NCBI RefSeq assembly: GCF_024763615.1
Contig: NC_077222.1
Coordinates: forward strand, 38,812,001 to 38,876,000
Direction of reading: 5' to 3'
Source of the DNA: Phlebotomus papatasi
Taxonomy: Eukaryota > Arthropoda > Insecta > Diptera > Psychodidae
Length of the DNA: 64,000 nt
Shown: positions 36,102-46,824 of the stretch, in pieces
Position numbering within the stretch: the first letter of the stretch is position 1
Layout of the letters: each line of letters begins with the position of its first letter
The notes under the pieces: model-generated
The model's input: only the letters and a program-made list of their open reading frames with translations
The model's database searches: none
What the model was told of the DNA's origin: nothing
Made by a program: the position numbers and the translations under genes

Positions 36102-36711
36102 TTAGCTGTTATTTACATTCCAGCTTTCCTGTACTTTATGCGTCGATTTTGGACCCATGATTCTGGACGAGATCTCTTTTTTACACGCTATGTCAAGATT
36201 TTCTAAAATAAAAATACTGAAAAAGATCAGAAACAACAGAATGTGATTAGAAATTTAAAAAAACGCCTGTTTTATTGAAAATTTAATAATAAAAAATCAT
36301 AGTCATATTCTTACCTTCGGTTAATAAAACATCTGCTGTGAAAATTTCTGCTCCAGGGTGACTATTCAGAGAATTTTGTGATCTATCGTTTGAAATATGT
36401 GGCTCATTTTTGACTTCAGGCTGGCCAGATGAACCCTGTTCACTCGTGAACATCTCTTGCGAATTATCGACTACATGAATGAGAGTATGAGGAGATGAAT
36501 CTGGTTCATCCTGATTATTATTATAATTAATCGTATCGGGATATGTTTATTACAATTCAGCCAGGTTATCGTATACCCCGTGTTGGAAGAATCTGCCGAT
36601 CGTAGATCGCCCAAGAACGCCTTCCCCGCAATGTAGATACTTCTTCCATTCCTTCTTGCATTCTTTTGGACGTGGATCAGCTGCTTTATGATTTTTCTTC
36701 CTGCGTAACAT
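36102..36711 (-). CDS. Unrecognised spliced gene inside element W (about 143 residues)
   Basis: On the minus strand the model has a 5' untranslated exon ending at 36802, intron 36801-36741 (GTAAGT...TTAG, 61 bp), ATG at 36711 (context AAAATG), coding exon to 36577, intron 36576-36511 (GTATAC...ATCAG, 66 bp), exon 36510-36315, intron 36314-36203 (GTAAGA...TTTTAG, 112 bp), and a last exon to the TAA at 36102. Removing the introns skips a TAATAA pair and keeps one frame throughout. The product starts with a basic region (MLRRKKNHKAADPRPKECKK), followed by GRSTIGRFFQHG, a polar acidic middle (DEPDSSPH, HISNDRSQNSLNS) and a basic tail ending SWNVNNS. I recognise no domain. It could be an accessory protein of W, the remains of its transposase, or a host gene fragment captured by W. 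Splice sites are read by eye, with no transcript evidence. Confidence 0.55.
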
Positions 36712-37190
36712 TTTTCCTGTTTTTTTTTTCTCACAAAATCCTAATTTAGTAAGTAAATTAATAAGCATTTTTACAAAGAAAAAAATGAAACGAAGACTTA
36801 CAATTCCGAAATCACTAATTTGCTTTCACCTGCACAACAATCGCGAAAAACTCAATCACAAATCGCAAACGTTTACCTTGTTTTGATGGAGAGTCGTGAT
36901 GGATAGAAATGACAAACTGCAAATAGAACAGTTGCTGACAAAAAAATTGCGCCTTTTTTCAGTGTATTTTTATGCTAACTGCAGAAAAATTGGTAGATAG
37001 CGCAGTTGCAGAGAAATTTTTGTGACTATAGTACAGTTAGAACATTTTCACGGAAAAATATCTCTGTATAGAGAAAATTACAAACTTTTTAAATAACGTA
37101 GTTTAATAGAGAAAATTCAGTAATATCAGAATATGCAAAAACCTGAAAATCGCAAAAATGCAGTTAGCACAGTTGCTGAGGCAACCGACG

Positions 37191-37989
37191 ACTTCTTGAG
37201 ACCATAAAACTTCTCAAGTATATCTCAATGAAATTTAGTAACGAACAAAATGTTAAAAATCTATTAAATGATGCATGTTAAATCATTTAAGTAGCTTTAG
37301 CTGAGATGTTTCATATGCACAGCTACTGATATGCTGCGATTTAGTCAAGTATCAATGATTGGTCTAATATCTCAGCGTAATATCTTTGAATTTAAGCAAC
37401 TCAACACCAGTTATGGAGAGTATCACCGTATGGAAAGGACAACTTTAAAGTTACTGATCTTTTTGTCTTGAATAGATCAGTAACTCAATCGAAAGAAATA
37501 TCTCTGCAAAAGACTTATAGACGATGATCCTGACCCCTTAGTATATGATAGCCTAGGATACAGTTTTATTGTCAAACCCATATAAGGGAAGGACAATCCC
37601 AGAACCCGGATATGAGGTATACTGTAAATGCATTATCAAGAGGAACGTCTTCAAGTCATCAAACGAATACATCTCAATCGTTTCAAAAAGTTCCGGTAGG
37701 CTGATCATCAAGTTCGCAAAAATGAGGATAACCCGGACTGAATAACCTTTAGAAGTAGACCTCAAAACTTCAAGAAGACAAAGCCAACTCATCCTACAAT
37801 GTGTGTATTACATTGACTAGAATGGTAACTCATTCAGGATTCATCTAAACTCAACTAGGGTTTAGGATGAAATTAAAAGAAATAAACACTGATTGCAAAA
37901 CGATATTAGGACTTTGTCATTTCATTGTATCCCAAAATCTTTTATCGTTATGAATAAGGGATTTGAATAAAACCACCCGCCCTCCTAAC
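37191..37989. other. Unassigned DNA; partial relative of the 39.3-kb palindrome
   Basis: The segment 37515-37575 (GATGATCCTGACCCCTTAGT, ATATGATAGCCTAGGATACA) resembles 39420-39465, so it may hold a fragment of the same element. No gene recognised. Confidence 0.4.
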
Positions 37990-39290
37990 AAGAAAGTTAT
38001 AGAAGGTTAAAAAGTGTTCTTGAGAAATGAGTACCCGTTTTCTATCCAATGCTCTCGAAATCAGGTCAGAAGTTAACCTAAATGTTCGGGTGTTCCAGTT
38101 GTAATTATAGACGGAAACGAGGTAGTACCGTTCTTAGACGAAGCGTGGAGACAAGGTCCCAAGGGTCTAAAGCACAAACATATCGGACGTAGTTATAAAA
38201 TGTATCCGATAATAGTATCATATATTTTTTAAAGGATTAAGAGTCTGCTACGAAAAAAATAGTTCAGCCCTTGACCTTATAAGACTTTTGCTAAGCTTGG
38301 TAAGTTTGCAGTTCTAACAGGAAGACAACTGCCTTTAATGAGTAACTGGACGAACCAGCACCAACGTTCTGAGCGTTCCATGTAATATTGATTTGTTTAA
38401 GAGATGTTGTCGGACAAAGTAAGGGATGACTTGAATGTTAATACAAGATTACGAGCGCAAGCACAATTCTTGATAATATCGGCGGTTTCTTCGACTGTTG
38501 TAATAACTGCGTTGGTTTACTATCTACGATATGTACGTCTCCTCTTGCAACAAATGCTGACGAACTAGCCTGTGATATATCGAATATCGAACTGGCTGTA
38601 ACGACGAAAGGGATGGGACTCAAGATTAACAAGGGAAAAAACGAACGAAACTTTGATGTGGTCAAATATTTTAAATACGTTCGGTTTTGACTGTAGGCAA
38701 TGAAGTCAAAACAGAAGTAATTGAGACACTAGCAAATGAAAGCAAGTATTTCTACGCGCTCTCAGCAGTATTCTGCTCCAGGAACGTCTCTTGGCTATCG
38801 AAAACCAAAATATACATCAGGATCATAACCCATTTTCACATAGGATCTTGAAGTGGCTCCGATTACCCGCGCAGAAGAGAGGTCAAGGTCACTACTGGGT
38901 TTCGAGAGACAGATCCTATGTAGGATACGTGAAATTTTACGCCCGTGAAAACTACAACGGAGGATTTCAGAATCTTATTAAAATTAAACTATAAATTGGA
39001 GCAGCTGTATATACGGAGAACTCAACTTTATGTCCTATTCAGTCGAGTAGATGAGCTGGCTTGGTCATGTGTACCGTGTACCGGGTGTCTGACTCTGTCA
39101 GAGGATACCAGAAGAACTATGGAATCTGGATCCGGAGAGAAAAAGGTCGTGAGGCCATCCCAGTAAGAGATGGAAAGACGTAGTGGCTGATCCTTAAAGA
39201 ATGGCGGATCACCAACAATGGCGAGGTATAGTGGCGAATGCCTTGTCCCTCAAAGGGGCGTAGTGCCAAGTGCCACTTAAGTAAGTAAAT
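37990..39290 (+). pseudogene. Decayed LINE (endonuclease-RT type), 3' half
   Basis: Reverse-transcriptase blocks appear in the right order but in shifting frames. ELACDISNIELAVTTKGMGL followed by KINKGKT (38565-38645) covers the region after the catalytic YADD, which is itself destroyed. YFYALSAVFCSRNVSWLSKT (about 38746), LLGFERQILCR (about 38892), WLGHVYRVPGV (about 39058) and RWKDVVAD (about 39170) follow as in RTE-like elements. The copy ends in TAAGTAAGTAAAT, a short tandem tail typical of such 3' ends. The left limit is uncertain. Dead. Confidence 0.75.
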
Positions 39291-39319
39291 CTCAGTGCAG
39301 TAGAAAATTTGGGCCCAAA

Positions 39320-39523
39320 TGGCCCAAATAGACTCGGGCTGATCCTCGAGAATATTTAGCTTATAAAATTTGGCAGTAAAGGTTTAGATAAAGGAAATTT
39401 ATGCAAAGGACCTCTAATTGATGATGCTGAGTCCTCAATGTATGACAGTTTGGGATAAATCTTTACTACCAAATTTTACAGACTAAACATTCTCGAAGAT
39501 CACCCTGTGTCTATTTGAGGTTT
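39320..39523. repeat. Palindromic element
   Basis: Left arm GATCCTCGAGAATATTTAGC and AAAATTTGGCAGTAAAGGTT; right arm is the inverse with mismatches (ACCAAATTTTACAGACTAAA, CATTCTCGAAGATCACC). It directly follows the LINE tail. Confidence 0.65.
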
Positions 39524-39629
39524 TACCTTCACTTGGACGAAACAGATTTTAGGAAAACTTAAGAGGCCATATAAGAAAGACTAAAAGAAAAATATAATTT
39601 TGGGACCAGAACTAAATCCTACATTGAAA

Positions 39630-39850
39630 AAAAAAATTGTTTAAGTTTGTCAAAAGTATGTTCTTCACAGAATATTGAAAAGTTTTGTCAAATTGGTGGC
39701 CAACTGGATTTTGTTAAAAGTTTGTCAAAATGGTCTTTTTCAATATAAAATGCGAGAAAAGTTTTGTCAAATTGTTAAGTAACATCCTTTTGACAAAATT
39801 TGAAAAAAATCCATGTGTTCATTTAACAAGACTTTTTATCAGAGTAAGCT
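39630..39850. mobile_element. MITE family Q, copy 1
   Basis: Several TTTTGTCAAATTGGT / TTTGACAAAAT-type arms and an ATCAGAGTAA end. The same layout is seen at 52704-52940. Boundaries approximate. Confidence 0.5.
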
Positions 39851-39957
39851 GAAATAAAACGGGTTAAACGCCATTCAAAAACGTTTCCAAAGTGTAATAT
39901 AAGGATCACACCTTCTATAAGTTAAACTACTTTTAGCAATACCTTCGCAATGATACC

Positions 39958-40396
39958 TTGATAAAAAGTGAGAATGCAAAACATTTTCGAAAAGTGAATA
40001 CAATTCGATTTAGCAAAAGAGTGTTGGACAAACAAGTCTTTTGTTATCACTTTGTAACCTTCACAGAGAAACAATACAACATAAAACATCTTCGGAAAAA
40101 TGCCAAAAGAAGCCACCCCACTGTGGAGGGAAGTTCTAATTCGTTAAGGTGTCAACTAGCTCAAGTACAAAGCCAAGGCTATTTCATTGCTTCAACTTAT
40201 TTGAACACACTTTTATGTTGTGAAATAGTCATTTCACCAATAGACAGAGCCAAAAAAGAACGGATTCTGAAAGCTCAGAGCATTAGAGAAAATCTATGAT
40301 AGATTTTGCATGGAAATTACAGCAATAGAAACGGAAGACATCAACGATACAGACGACGAACCCGCTCGGAATTCTTTCGAAAATGAGATGCCATAA
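39958..40396 (+). pseudogene. Possible degraded coding remnant, unrecognised
   Basis: One frame runs 39958-40299 and ends ...DRAKKERILKAQSIRENL. A second frame, starting at about 40271, continues with KIYDRFCMEITAIETEDIND and an acidic stretch to ARNSFENEMP and a stop at 40394-40396. The junction looks like a one-base shift, and the acidic tail looks protein-like rather than random. No domain recognised. It could be a transposon remnant, a last exon with an unseen splice site, or chance. Confidence 0.25.
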
Positions 40397-40680
40397 AATT
40401 CAATTCACTCTCTCGCATGTTTATAAATTATCACATATTAGAATCTCTGAATTTAATCTCAAATTAGGTGTTTTATATGTAAAATCACTTGAGAGCGACT
40501 AAAGAGAAACAATTTTAACCATTTCCTAATAGCTTCAACAATCACCTGGAATCCAATTACAATCAACAGTGAGAACTTTTACACTTAAATTTACTTAATT
40601 TTTTTTTATTCCAATCAGAGGTGGACTAGGGAAAGATCATGCGAAGTTTTCTTAAAGTTTTATTGTGCATAGTATGCAAG
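40397..40680. other. Unassigned DNA
   Basis: No feature recognised. Confidence 0.4.
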
Positions 40681-40910
40681 TAGGGGGAGGTCGGGCTACT
40701 TTGAGCTGTGGGGGTAAATTGTTATACGACTTTTTCGCCTATTTCTTAATGAAGCTGGTCCTTACAATTATTTTATTTAGATACACAATTATTTTGTTTA
40801 TGCAAATTACATCATGTTAAAACCCAGTTTCCTTTAGAAATATGCGAAAAAACGTACAACAATATAGCCCCACAACTCAAAGTAGCCCAACCTCCCCCTA
40901 TTTTAATATT
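40681..40910. mobile_element. MITE family G, copy 1
   Basis: Ends TAGGGGGAGGTCGGGCTACT and inverse (AGTAGCCCAACCTCCCCCTA), TA-flanked. Second copy at 51532-51735. Confidence 0.9.
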
Positions 40911-41780
40911 TCTGGGGAAATTTAGTTTTTTTTGTATGATTCAGGAGAGAACGGGCGGTATGTCTTTAAATCTTTAATTATATAAAAAGTTGAAAGGCTA
41001 TAATTTGCTAGTATTATTTGTGATTTTATGTTCATTTCTCCCTAATTAAAATTATTGTTTTACTGCCATATATAACAATTATATCTCTTTAAATTTAAAT
41101 GAATTTATTTTGCACAATTATTTGTGGCTGTAAAATCATTTCAAAGCTTTTTTTATTCCAATCGCACGTTTTTCTCTCTCTCTCGGAAGAGCCTCCATAA
41201 AGTGTAAGAGGCCCCAGAGGCGATCCTGGAATGTCTCTTCTGGATCTCACTTGCATGGGAAATTGTGGTCATGAGGAGGATGAGAAAAAAGCCCAACAGA
41301 TCGGGGTAAATGGAGATTTTTATCGTGTGTCATGAATGAGGAAGGAATGAAGAATGAGGAGACAGAAAAAAAGCTTGAATAAATATGCAGTGAAATTTAC
41401 ATTGGAGGGCGAGAGAGATAAACACAATTAACTACGCACAATCACCATGTAATTGACAAGAGATCGTGTTGTTGATTTTAATTAATTGACCGTCGAAAAC
41501 CAATAAGTCGTCGTTGAGATTATTTCGTGGCTGCACATTTGAGTGCATTTACAAATATTAAATCTACCATTGGAATTTCCCAGAAAATTATGCGAGCCCC
41601 TGTTCAATTGCAGCAGATCGTTTAATTTTTGAGTGGATGGAATTCCTCTCCAGTTAAACGCTGTGACATACTAAAAATTTTGGAGTTTTTGGCTGCAAAA
41701 AGCCATCTTCTGCTCAATGAATCTTTCTTGCTATATACATATATAGCTCCCATTGATTTCCCCTACATTCACACATTCGC
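40911..41780. other. Unassigned DNA, part of a repeat-free patch
   Basis: No gene recognised. From 41160 on, the composition is more even. Homeodomain-type TAATTAATTGACC (about 41479) and CAATTAACTACG (about 41426) are visible. Possible regulatory DNA. Confidence 0.35.
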
Positions 41781-42062
41781 CTCTGCTGAGGTTCCCCTTC
41801 TTTGAGCGGCCTCTTTAGCACCGGGAAGCCAACAAATCTCCCTCCGACGAAACGATCCGGGACCACACACATTCAGGCACGCGCGGCGCTGACAGAATGG
41901 TATACAAATGAGGAGATACAAGTAGTTAATGACCTGCAATTGTGTGTGAGAAGCAGCCGGATAAAAGCGCGCTCAAGATATACTTCATGGGACCACACAC
42001 TAGATGGCACGCGAAGGATGAGAAATGGAAACGAATGAAAGAGTATAAGAAGAGCCAAAAGG
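41781..42062. promoter_or_regulatory. Candidate regulatory patch with two composite motifs
   Basis: GACCACACA followed after exactly six bases by GGCACGCG occurs twice: 41861-41883 and 41991-42013. GACCACA fits the Runx consensus (TGTGGTC inverted), and GGCACGCG fits the Hairy/E(spl) C-box known from Drosophila. A third, 10-base-spaced version is at 45497-45523. Frames across the patch have no domain. Function is inference. Confidence 0.4.
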
Positions 42063-42541
42063 TTCGTCATTCTAGACGTGGAATACCTATCGCAATAACA
42101 GTTTCAGGTTTAATGCACGAAACCTACATAGAGCACTGATGATTTTCTTAAGTTTAAACGTTAATAAGACTCTAGAGAGCATATCTTTCAACCGATTTAG
42201 ATAAATTTAGCTTCATTTGAAAGGTCTTGGAATCCCGGGTAAATCTAAACTGGTCTCAACTGGTTTTGAATCAGAAATTCATCAAAATTCATTTTCGTCA
42301 TTCTAGGTGTGAAATACCTATCACAATAAAAGTTTCAGGTTTAATGCACGAAACCTACATAGAGAGCACTGTAATGCCTCTCTCTCGATTTTTCAAGTTT
42401 AAACGTTAATAAGACTCTAGAGAGCATATCTCTCAACCGATTTAGATAAATTTAGCTTCATTTGAAAGGTCTTGGAATCCCGGGAAAATATAAACTGGTC
42501 CCAACTGGTTTTGAATCAGAAATTCATCAAAATTCATTTTC
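42063..42541 (+). repeat. Tandem duplication, two ~232-bp units (family K)
   Basis: Unit 1 starts at 42063 (TTCGTCATTCTAGACGTGGA), unit 2 at 42295 (TTCGTCATTCTAGGTGTGAA). Both share GTTTCAGGTTTAATGCACGA, GTTTAAACGTTAATAAGACT and GAAAGGTCTTGGAATCCCGG, and end at AAATTCATTTTC. Differences are few, so the duplication is fairly recent. The AAAGGTCTTGGAAT and ACTGGTTTTGAATC blocks link it to family L. Confidence 0.9.
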
Positions 42542-42942
42542 TTAACTAATTTTTAACTTAATAAATGTTTGTATTTTTGAAAAAAATAATATATGCAATC
42601 TTTAAAATTGATTGTATAAACAGGAAAACACAACAAATTATGAAAAAAAAATAGGAGAAGACAAAAAAGACGAATTAACTTTTTAAATAAAAATAAGACA
42701 TCTTAAATAAAATTTAAAATGATAATTTTTATGATCTTTTATTACATATTTATAATTTCAAAAAACTGTAATTTCCTTTAATCTCAAATAAATTTACTCC
42801 CTAAGCACTAGTTTGCAGAGGGAGCAATAAAATTATTCATCATCAAATAAATTTAAATTCTTGTTCGTACTACTAAAAAATCTGAATATTTTAATAGTTT
42901 TTTTTTGTTTTTTTTTAAATTTGTTTATTTTCTTTTCATGAA
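42542..42942. other. Unassigned AT-rich DNA
   Basis: No feature recognised. Confidence 0.4.
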
Positions 42943-43163
42943 TAGGGGAAACTGGGTTACCTTTGAATTTGGGGTACCTTTGAAATATAACTTTTCCACT
43001 TGTTTCAAAACGAAACTGAGCCTTATTGTAATTAAATTTAATTTCACAATTGGTTCATGTAATAAAGTGATATGCCATGGTAAGGCTCAGTTCCATTTAC
43101 ATATAGGAGAAAATAGCTCTATTTCAAAAATGCCCCACTTCAAAGGTGTCCCACTTCTCCCTA
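42943..43163. mobile_element. MITE family H, copy 1
   Basis: Ends TAGGGGAAACTGGGTTACCT and inverse. The inner arms carry ACCTTTGAA and TTCAAAGGT blocks. Second copy at 47413-47631. Confidence 0.85.
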
Positions 43164-43431
43164 TAGCAACTTTATTCATTCTCAATTAATCGAAGGCTGG
43201 AATTTCCTCACGTTGTGTGCATAAGCTCAATCAAAAACCATAATGTACTTTTATTATTAGAAAAAATATGAGCCTATTAAAAACACAGTTTAACTCTTTT
43301 AAAACGAAAAAAATATTTGCAGGACTAACAACTTGAAAACGACGTTTTCTAGCAGTTGTCGATCAAAATAAATTTCATAAATCTATTTTTCTTTAACATA
43401 ATTATTAATCGTGTCGAGGCTTTAAAAAAAA
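43164..43431. other. Unassigned DNA, may include a LINE 3' end
   Basis: Lies just downstream of the stop codon of the minus-strand LINE fragment; no clear poly-A tail. Confidence 0.3.
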
Positions 43432-44005
43432 TTAAGTATGTTTTGCCCAGAAAAGGGCTATGTCAATGGCAAGCGGACTTGCCGACATCAAATCTTCTGC
43501 TCCACAAGGGGCAGGGGACAACGGACAAACACACAAATGGGGGGTGGTTTGGATCACCCCACAGTCACAAAGGACGTCACAATTGGTGAAATCCCATCGC
43601 TGCCTGTTGTCTCTCGAACGCGCTACGCCGCTTCTCAAACGATTGAGAGACTTCCATGTCTTTCAGTCTTGGTCACCACCAGGAGGAAGGTCTTCCTTTA
43701 GTTCGACAAAATCTGGTGGAAAGACTTCCTTCCACAGATTAAGTCCGGCCTCCTCCGGAGATTTGTCAAGTGGTTTGACAGAGTGGCAAAAGCTCTTGCG
43801 AGACTTCAGCCTTGCTCTTAGTTTTTTGTGACCGTGGAGAAGATGCCTTGGTTCGGAAAGAACCTTGGACATCTCTCTACTGGAGATGATTTGTCTCCTC
43901 ACTCCTGGTGGAGCAATTCCTGCTAAGATGTAGAGTTTGTCCACTGGAGTGCCCTTTAGGCACCCTGTTACTATACGGGTGGTATCGTTTTTAACATAAT
44001 GAGAA
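43432..44005 (-). pseudogene. LINE ORF2 C-terminus, one premature stop
   Basis: Read on the minus strand: KNDTTRIVTGCLKGTPVDKL, YILAGIAPPGVRRQI, RARLKSRKSF, then SLNRLRSGVARSRDNRQRW. A cysteine-rich end (CDCGVIQTTPHLCVCPLSPA, then PCGAEDLMSASPLAIDIALF) runs to the stop at 43432. This is the usual C-terminal region after the reverse transcriptase in insect non-LTR retrotransposon ORF2, with a CCHC-like knuckle. The frame is intact for about 190 codons except for one TGA (about 43663), where tryptophan would fit. The 5' side breaks off near 44005, as in a 5'-truncated insertion. Among the better-preserved mobile-element genes here. Confidence 0.85.
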
Positions 44006-45490
44006 AAATGAGAAACTTAACAAAAGAGACGGCAATGAGGCCCAGCTTTTCGGTTTGTTTGAACTCACGAGATAATACTCTGCCCTTTAAGTATTTTTTT
44101 GAGGTGTATATCGGTGTACCGATTTAAGCAGGATCTTTGATTGTTTGAAAAATATTTAGGAAATGAAAAATTGACTATGAAGCTCGTGGTAGTGATTTGT
44201 GGGACTTTTTAAGAAAGAAATATAGAACAAAAAATGAAAAAAAGATTTTAGATCATTTCGAATTATGTTGGGAGGGGTCATCGAAAATCAGAAATCGATA
44301 TCTCTCACCGTTTGACCTCTAAACCAGTAATAAATATTTGGTCAACAAAAAACAATATTCGGGAAAGAGAAATTAACTACAGTGGCTTTACCAACTCTTT
44401 ACCAATTATAAAACCGTTACAGCAGCGTTGGAAATTTTAAGACTTTTCTCTGGGATACAAACTCTATTAAATCAGTTGAAAAATACGCCCCTAAAATTGA
44501 TGATCTTTAACTTAAAAAAATCAAAAGGTTCCATTTTAATTTCGGAAAAAAAAACAAACATAATTAAAACGGAATTTAATTCAAAGTAAAAAAAAAATGA
44601 TACTATTTAAGATTGACACTACCGGGATTTAGCACTATAAAGGATAAAGGATTTGATCTAGGTTTTTGTATCACGTTATTAATTTTAGAAAAACTGAAAG
44701 ATTTCAGTATTGTCACAGACTACGACATTCTGTACATTTTATTTTTAGAGACTGAGCTGGATTATAAGTACTAAGTATTTCACTGGACTAAGTATTTCAC
44801 TTTTTGTATTTTGTAAAAAAAACATAACAAAAATATATATTTTTTGATTCACCCATGCCATGACCCAATGGTATTTAAAAAAAACTGAAAATTAAATAAA
44901 TATAAAATATGCAATTTTTACGTTGAATAGACGAAATTTTCAATAAATTCGAAGAAAGGGAAACTATTTTCTAGATGTAGTTCGGTCAGTTTTGGTTGAT
45001 GAAACTATTTTCTTTCCTGAAAGGTTTAAAAACCAACGAAAATTGTATGAAGCTTTCCTTGCCAATTTAAAAATATCTCACAAACTTGAACGTTAAACGA
45101 ATATTCGAATAAATTTAATATTTTCACGCCATTGAAGCTTGATATCCAATCTAATTTCGATTTTAAAAATTAAATTTTGTTTGATAACCTTAATGTAGAT
45201 TTATTTTTAACGGGCAATAGAATAAACTAAATTTTATCTTGAATATTTTTTTGTCATAGACTTTCTCCGATTTAATATAGAAATGAAAAATGCTGTTATC
45301 AAGTAAAAACTTACCATTTTGTTTCCCTTACTTGATAGCTCAGTCTTCAGAAATCTTGTAAACTTCTATAACACGCAAGTTTGTTGGGTCGTCTTGGAAA
45401 TTTGTCACCTTTTAGTCAATTTCGTGAAACATTCCACAATCACAATTGCAGGGATTAGTATGATCTTGAGTACAAACGATCAACACTTCA
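44006..45490. other. Unassigned AT-rich DNA
   Basis: No gene or repeat recognised. Confidence 0.4.
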
Positions 45491-46060
45491 CCGGGAGACC
45501 ACACAGTCAGTTGGAGGCACGCGCGGTTCGGATCACAGCTTCTTACTGTTTACTCTTCCATCTCTCTGCCTTCCACAATCTTCACTCGATCGCGATCTCT
45601 TGTCCCTCTTGCGCCCATTGGATCTCACGGTGGGATTCTGCTGGGATGCGAAAGAGGAATAGAAGCGAATGAATTCAATTATTCAGAGTTGCTGGGCAAA
45701 AAGGATTGTTAGTGTGGGAGACTATGGAGAAGCTTGGGAAATGGTCTATTGGTGTCGTAGGAGCGATCTTCGGCGCGTTTTTGGCTTCTTGTTTCGCATT
45801 AATGCATTTGTGTGCCTGCGTGTTGGTCCATCGTACCATCATAGACAAGAATGGGACCACCCGCGAATCCCAAGAGAAAAATGCAACAATTTTTCGGTGT
45901 TTTGCATTTCTTTTATTTCTGCACGGTGTCTTTAGTGCTCGAACTCTGAAGGGAAGCCATTGTATACAACCTCTTAAATCTGAAGACCAATCGGTTAAGA
46001 ACTTTGAGTTTTTGATTATGTTAACCGATTTCTTTCATTCTTGGATTTTGTTTTGAGTCA
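45491..46060. promoter_or_regulatory. Candidate regulatory patch, repeat-free
   Basis: GACCACACA (45497-45505) with GGCACGCG (45516-45523), and GACCACCCG (45855-45863), one base off the Ci/Gli consensus GACCACCCA. The composition is more even than on either side. Plus-strand frames reach 116 residues (45706-46056), one with a hydrophobic segment (VVGAIFGAFLASCFALMHLC), but with no domain or splice support. I favour regulatory DNA; an unrecognised small gene remains possible. Confidence 0.35.
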
Positions 46061-46528
46061 AAATTTCTTGTATAAGACCGGAATGAAATGAGTCTTTAAT
46101 GATTTAGGACGCTATTGATATTATTTCTCAACTAATTAAATCAATCGAATTTATTTGCAGTTGTCATTCGGAATTTTCAATACGACTATACCAATCCCAA
46201 CGGATAATAAATGGGTAAAATACAAGTTGTTGAATCTTCACTCTAATTTGAATTAATTTTACTCTTCGAGCAGTTCTTCTGGTTTCTGAGCAATTCATTA
46301 GAAAATCAGTAAGGAAAGGAAATCTATTTTCAAATGTTGCCAACCTTCAAATTTGGAATATTTTCAGAAAACAAAAATCCAGTTCTATTAATTCTCTTAG
46401 TTCTATTAACAAAATATAAATTCCGCTTTAGAAAAAATTAAACAATTGCTATTTTCGAAGATTAGTAACATTTGGTAGCTAAACACCTTTCCGTAAATAT
46501 TGCGTAAATTTAAATCACAAGTTTATCG
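46061..46528. other. Unassigned DNA
   Basis: No feature recognised. Confidence 0.4.
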
Positions 46529-46824
46529 AGTCCCGGTCACAATCCAGAAGGAAAAAATCCCGAAAGCCAAATTCCGAACGCTAAAATCCCGAAAGTCAAA
46601 ATCCTGAATGGGCCAAAATCCCGAAAGCCAAAGTCCCGAATTCTTAAAAGTGTCATAGCTACTCCCATGATTGCACCTGCGCTTGCTGGAGGCAAAGGGA
46701 AATCTTCGGTGTCTTGGAAAATTATTCTTAACATTTTCCCCCATATAATTTCATCCCTTTCAGGATTTTGAACATTCGGGATTTTGGCATTCGGGATTTT
46801 GTCTTTCGGAATTTTAGCTGCCAC
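46529..46824. mobile_element. Family E element, copy 3
   Basis: Same core and flanking 15-base arrays as 16358-16641 and in the same orientation: left units of AAATCCCGAAAGCC type, right units of TTCGGGATTTTG type. Confidence 0.9.

Larger units (their letters stand above)
34683..37190 (-). mobile_element. Terminal-inverted-repeat element W carrying a spliced gene
   Basis: The ends are near-identical inverted repeats of about 36 bases, starting CGTCGGTTGCCTCAGCAACT (34683; inverted at 37154-37190). A four-base ACTT flanks both sides (34679-34682, 37191-37194) and may be the target duplication. Subterminal motifs of GCAACTGTGCTA type recur inside (34912, 34974, 36928, 36990). Two MITEs (35194-35437, 35733-36080) are nested in it, leaving about 1.9 kb of its own sequence. 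I see no DDE transposase. The superfamily is unassigned. Confidence 0.85.

Noticed and set aside
43460..43831. 123-residue plus-strand frame
   Set aside because: Antisense to the LINE protein on the minus strand, which has clear family motifs.
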